Of a stretch of DNA of 7,871 nucleotides, positions 5,797-7,871 are shown in pieces. How positions within the stretch are numbered: position 1 is the first letter of the stretch; the number at the start of each line of letters is the position of its first letter. Both the position numbers and the translations under genes were made by a program. Source of the DNA: an uncultured Actinomycetes bacterium (GTDB taxonomy: Bacteria > Actinomycetota > Thermoleophilia > Solirubrobacterales > 70-9); NCBI GenBank assembly GCA_946886425.1, contig CAMPIP010000104.1, positions 1-7,871 of the forward strand, in the 5' to 3' direction. The notes under the pieces are model-generated. The model did no database searches, was not told where the DNA came from, and saw only the letters and a program-made list of their open reading frames with translations.

Positions 5797-6461
5797 CCGC
5801 GAACGGCGGAGTGGATCGAGATGATCCCGCCGGCGAGGACCGTGTAGCGGATCCGCTCGAAGCCGGCCCGGTCCATCTTCTCCGCCAGCCGCTGCGGGCT
5901 CGGAAAGCTGCGCACCGACTCCGGCAGGTAGGAGTAGGCCTCGGGATCGTCGGAGAACCTGCCCAGCAGAGGCGCGATCCGGTCGAACCAGACCGAGTAG
6001 AAAAACGAGAGCGGCGGCCGGGTCGGCTGGGTGATCTCGAGGATCACCGCGCGCCCGCCGGGCTTGAGGACCCGGGCCATCTCCAGCAGGCCGCGGTCGA
6101 GGTCGGCGAGGTTGCGGACCCCGAAGCCGACCGTGACGGCGTCGAAGCGGCCGGCGTCGTACGGCAGCTGCAGCGCGTCCGCCCACTCGAAGCGGACGTT
6201 CTCGACCCCGCGCTCGGCCGCCTTCTCGCGGGCCAGGTCGAGCATCGGCTCGGAGAAGTCGGAGCCGACCACGCGCCCCCCCGGGGCCACCTGGGCGGCC
6301 AGCTCCAGGGCGAAGTCGCCGGTCCCGCAGCAGACGTCGAGAGCGGAGTCGCCCGGCTCCAGCTCGGTCCGCTCGGCGGCCCGCTCGCGCCAGCGGTGGT
6401 GGAGCCCGGCGGTCATCACCGAGTTGAGCGCGTCGTAGCGGCTCGCGACGCGATCGAACAT
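5793..6461 (-). CDS. menG: Demethylmenaquinone methyltransferase (MenG/UbiE family)
   Basis: This SAM-dependent enzyme makes the final C-methylation that turns demethylmenaquinone into menaquinone. The 222-residue product has the N-terminal family signature RYDALNSVMTAGLHHRWR (8-25), SAM motif I LDVCCGTGDFALELA (41-55), acidic D68 in VVGSDFSEPML, the GFGVRNLADLDRGLLEM segment (112-128), VLKPGGRAVILEITQP (131-146), and AYSYLPESVRSFPSP (175-189). Bacteria of this kind use menaquinone, and the next-door menaquinol reductase supports MenG over a ubiquinone role. ATG 6461 is the only start in the frame near the N-terminal motif; AGGT lies 7 nt upstream. It follows qcrC by 43 nt, in which I see no promoter or terminator, and its TGA overlaps the GTG of the prenyl synthase. 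Confidence 0.95.
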   Translation of the reverse strand: MFDRVASRYDALNSVMTAGLHHRWRERAAERTELEPGDSALDVCCGTGDFALELAAQVAPGGRVVGSDFSEPMLDLAREKAAERGVENVRFEWADALQLPYDAGRFDAVTVGFGVRNLADLDRGLLEMARVLKPGGRAVILEITQPTRPPLSFFYSVWFDRIAPLLGRFSDDPEAYSYLPESVRSFPSPQRLAEKMDRAGFERIRYTVLAGGIISIHSAVRG

Positions 6462-6504
6462 GCGGTTGACCTGCCCCGCGAACTGGGCAGAGTCCCTGGA
6501 GGGC

Positions 6505-7206
6505 TTAGTCGAGTGAGGAGAGGAAATCGGCGAGCTCGTTGAGCTTCTTTTCGGGCAAGTCGCGGAAGGAGGGCATGATACCCGGCCCGATTTCGACCGA
6601 GCGCAGGATCGCCGCCCGCGGAATCTGCCGACCGATGTGGGTGAGCTCCGGGCCGGGGCCGTGGTTTCCGTTCTCGCCGATCTTGTGGCAGGCCAGGCAG
6701 CCCGACGCGGCGGCGACCTCCTTGCCGGCCTCGTACTGCGGGTTGACGTGCATCTCGATCTCGGTCGGCGAGCCGGCGACGGCGCCGGCGTAGGTCAGGT
6801 AGCCCATCGCCAGGATCGTCAGCAGCCCGGCCGTGGTCGCGATCGGGCGGCGCTCCGGGCGGCGCTCCGGGCCGCGGTCGTAGAACGGCAGGAGCAGCAG
6901 CAGGACCATGCAGATGGTCGGGATCCCGATCGTCGCGATCGGGACCAGCTCCGGCGGCTTGATCACGCGCAGGACCTCGAAGAGGAAGAAGAAGTACCAC
7001 TCGGGACGCGGCACGTAGGTGGTCGAGGTCGGGTCCGCCTTCGGGCCCTGCTCGGCCCCGAGGATGACCGCCATGACGATGATCACGCCGACGACGATCA
7101 GCGCCATCGCCGAGTCCTTCAGCACCGCGTAGGGGAAGAAGGGCTTGCCCTTCTTCTTCAGCAGCTCGTATTCCTCGAGGTATGCCTGCTTGTCCTGCGG
7201 CTTCAT
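6505..7206 (-). CDS. qcrC: Menaquinol-cytochrome c reductase, subunit IV-cytochrome c fusion (QcrC type)
   Basis: The 233-residue membrane protein joins a cytochrome b C-terminal half (like subunit IV of b6f complexes) to a mono-haem cytochrome c domain, as in Bacillus QcrC. The first part has hydrophobic helices at about 31-51, 85-107 and 122-143, and the quinol-site motif PEWY (68-71). The C-terminal domain carries C170-L-A-C-H174, the covalent haem site with axial His174, and M211 in GPGIMPSF as the likely sixth ligand. It oxidises menaquinol with QcrB and an iron-sulfur Rieske partner and passes electrons to a c-type cytochrome or oxidase; the haem domain should face outside. The ATG overlaps the qcrB TGA as ATGA, implying coupled translation. 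Residues 113-120 contain a duplicated PERR between helices two and three. Confidence 0.95.
   Translation of the reverse strand: MKPQDKQAYLEEYELLKKKGKPFFPYAVLKDSAMALIVVGVIIVMAVILGAEQGPKADPTSTTYVPRPEWYFFFLFEVLRVIKPPELVPIATIGIPTICMVLLLLLPFYDRGPERRPERRPIATTAGLLTILAMGYLTYAGAVAGSPTEIEMHVNPQYEAGKEVAAASGCLACHKIGENGNHGPGPELTHIGRQIPRAAILRSVEIGPGIMPSFRDLPEKKLNELADFLSSLD
6845..6868. repeat. Perfect 12-bp tandem duplication inside qcrC
   Basis: GGGCGGCGCTCC occurs twice in tandem (6845-6856 and 6857-6868). It encodes the repeated PERR-PERR (residues 113-120) in the basic loop between the second and third membrane helices. The frame is preserved, and a strongly basic loop is compatible with a cytoplasm-facing position. 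Confidence 0.9.
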
Positions 7207-7871
7207 GAGTGCGGGGAAGCTCCGTTGGTGGGGCTGTCGCCGTTGGCGCCGGCATCGAGCTGGGAGACGGGGGTGGCGACCTTCGGTTTGTTGATTTTGG
7301 TCCAGGGCGGAGCCGTGGTGCCGAGCTTGACCACCAGGTACATGTGGGCGCCGATCAGGGCGATGATCGCCCCTGGCACCAGCAGCATGTGGATCGCGTA
7401 GAAGCGCGAGAGCGTCGTCGCCCCCAGCTCCGGGCCGGCGCGCAGGAAGTCACTCAGGTACGGGCCGACGACCGGGCCGGTGCCGTTGATGTTGATGCCG
7501 ACGACCGAGGCCCAGAAGGAACGCTGGTCGAAGGGCAGCAGGTAGCCGGTGAAGGCCATCAGCATGGTCAGGATCAGCAACACCACGCCGATCACCCAGT
7601 TGAGCTCGCGCGGGTACTTGTAGGCACCGAAGAAGAAGGTGCGCCCCATGTGCAGGAAGATCAGGATCACCATCACGCTGGCGCCCCATTTGTGCATCCC
7701 GTGGACCAGCTGGCCGAGGAAGACCTCGTTGTTGATCCGCGCGATCGAAGCGTAGGCCTGGGTCGTCGAGGGGACGTAGAACATCGCCAGGAAGACGCCG
7801 GTAACGGCCTGGGCGATGAAGGCGAAGAGCGTCGCCGAGCCGAGCGTGTAGAACCAGTTGGTCCCCTTCGG
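7203..7871 (-). CDS. qcrB: Menaquinol-cytochrome c reductase cytochrome b subunit (QcrB), N-terminus cut by window end
   Basis: The frame is open to the right edge and ends at TGA 7205-7203, giving the last 222 residues. The fragment starts in helix A (TNWFYTLGSATLF), so little of the N-terminus is missing. Numbering from the edge, helix B has haem-ligand histidines H60 and H74 (14 apart) and helix D has H161 and H176 (15 apart). The 15-residue step in helix D is the b6-type pattern; bc1-type cytochrome b has 14. TGYLLPFDQRSFWASVVG (108-125) is the conserved quinol-site region of helix C and its following loop. A hydrophilic tail of about 30 residues (KINKPKV to SPHS) follows the last helix. 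It binds the two b haems and the quinone sites and works with the fused QcrC. The internal Met at 7784 is not the start, since conserved sequence continues before it. Confidence 0.95.
   Translation of the reverse strand, partial: PKGTNWFYTLGSATLFAFIAQAVTGVFLAMFYVPSTTQAYASIARINNEVFLGQLVHGMHKWGASVMVILIFLHMGRTFFFGAYKYPRELNWVIGVVLLILTMLMAFTGYLLPFDQRSFWASVVGININGTGPVVGPYLSDFLRAGPELGATTLSRFYAIHMLLVPGAIIALIGAHMYLVVKLGTTAPPWTKINKPKVATPVSQLDAGANGDSPTNGASPHS

Noticed and set aside
5646..6542. 298-residue + strand open frame opposite menG
   Set aside because: It has no recognisable domain and the opposite strand holds a motif-complete methyltransferase.
1..7871. CRISPR arrays, insertion sequences, phage or defence genes
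   Set aside because: I looked for spaced direct repeats, terminal inverted repeats, transposase or integrase motifs and toxin-antitoxin-like pairs; none were found. The divergent MocR pair and the orphan zinc-ribbon gene do not resemble known defence modules.

Overview
This is a GC-rich bacterial chromosomal window with tightly packed, mostly housekeeping genes. The best guess is an actinobacterium of the Thermoleophilia/Solirubrobacterales type. This rests on recalled protein style: a menaquinol-cytochrome c reductase of the b6/subunit IV-cytochrome c fusion kind, a small double-CPEC protein and a membrane-anchored TPR-like protein next to tatAC. No search was run. I see no mobile element, CRISPR array, phage gene or other sign of recent transfer.

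Layout. Positions 1-297 hold the 3' end of an unrecognised + strand gene, followed by a hairpin (297-326) that looks like its terminator. A tRNA-Lys(CTT) gene follows (348-420), with a TATACT -10 box just upstream. Next is a divergent pair: an AhpD/carboxymuconolactone-decarboxylase-fold protein (445-1020, -) and a MocR/GabR-type PLP-dependent transcription factor (1096-2535, +). Their 75-bp spacer contains an inverted repeat inside a candidate promoter. The regulator's 3' end overlaps the convergent TPR-like gene (2507-3307, -), which is last in a tatA-tatC-TPR operon reading leftward from about 4400. A single + strand zinc-ribbon-like gene (4485-4820) sits alone between two leftward operons.

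The right part (4831-7871, all -) is one tight cluster read from right to left: qcrB (cytochrome b, cut by the window end), qcrC (subunit IV fused to cytochrome c), menG (demethylmenaquinone methyltransferase) and a long-chain polyprenyl diphosphate synthase. The qcrB/qcrC and menG/synthase junctions are 4-nt stop-start overlaps, which suggests translational coupling.

How they fit together. The synthase would make the isoprenoid tail of menaquinone, MenG the last ring methylation, and QcrB/QcrC oxidise menaquinol and pass electrons to cytochrome c. The tat genes nearby could serve the same chain, because the Rieske partner of such complexes is normally a Tat substrate; that gene is not in the window. 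I found no clear evidence of an undescribed system. The items most worth a second look are the quinone/reductase gene cluster, the zinc-ribbon protein, the TPR-like protein tied to tatAC, and the MocR-AhpD-like pair.
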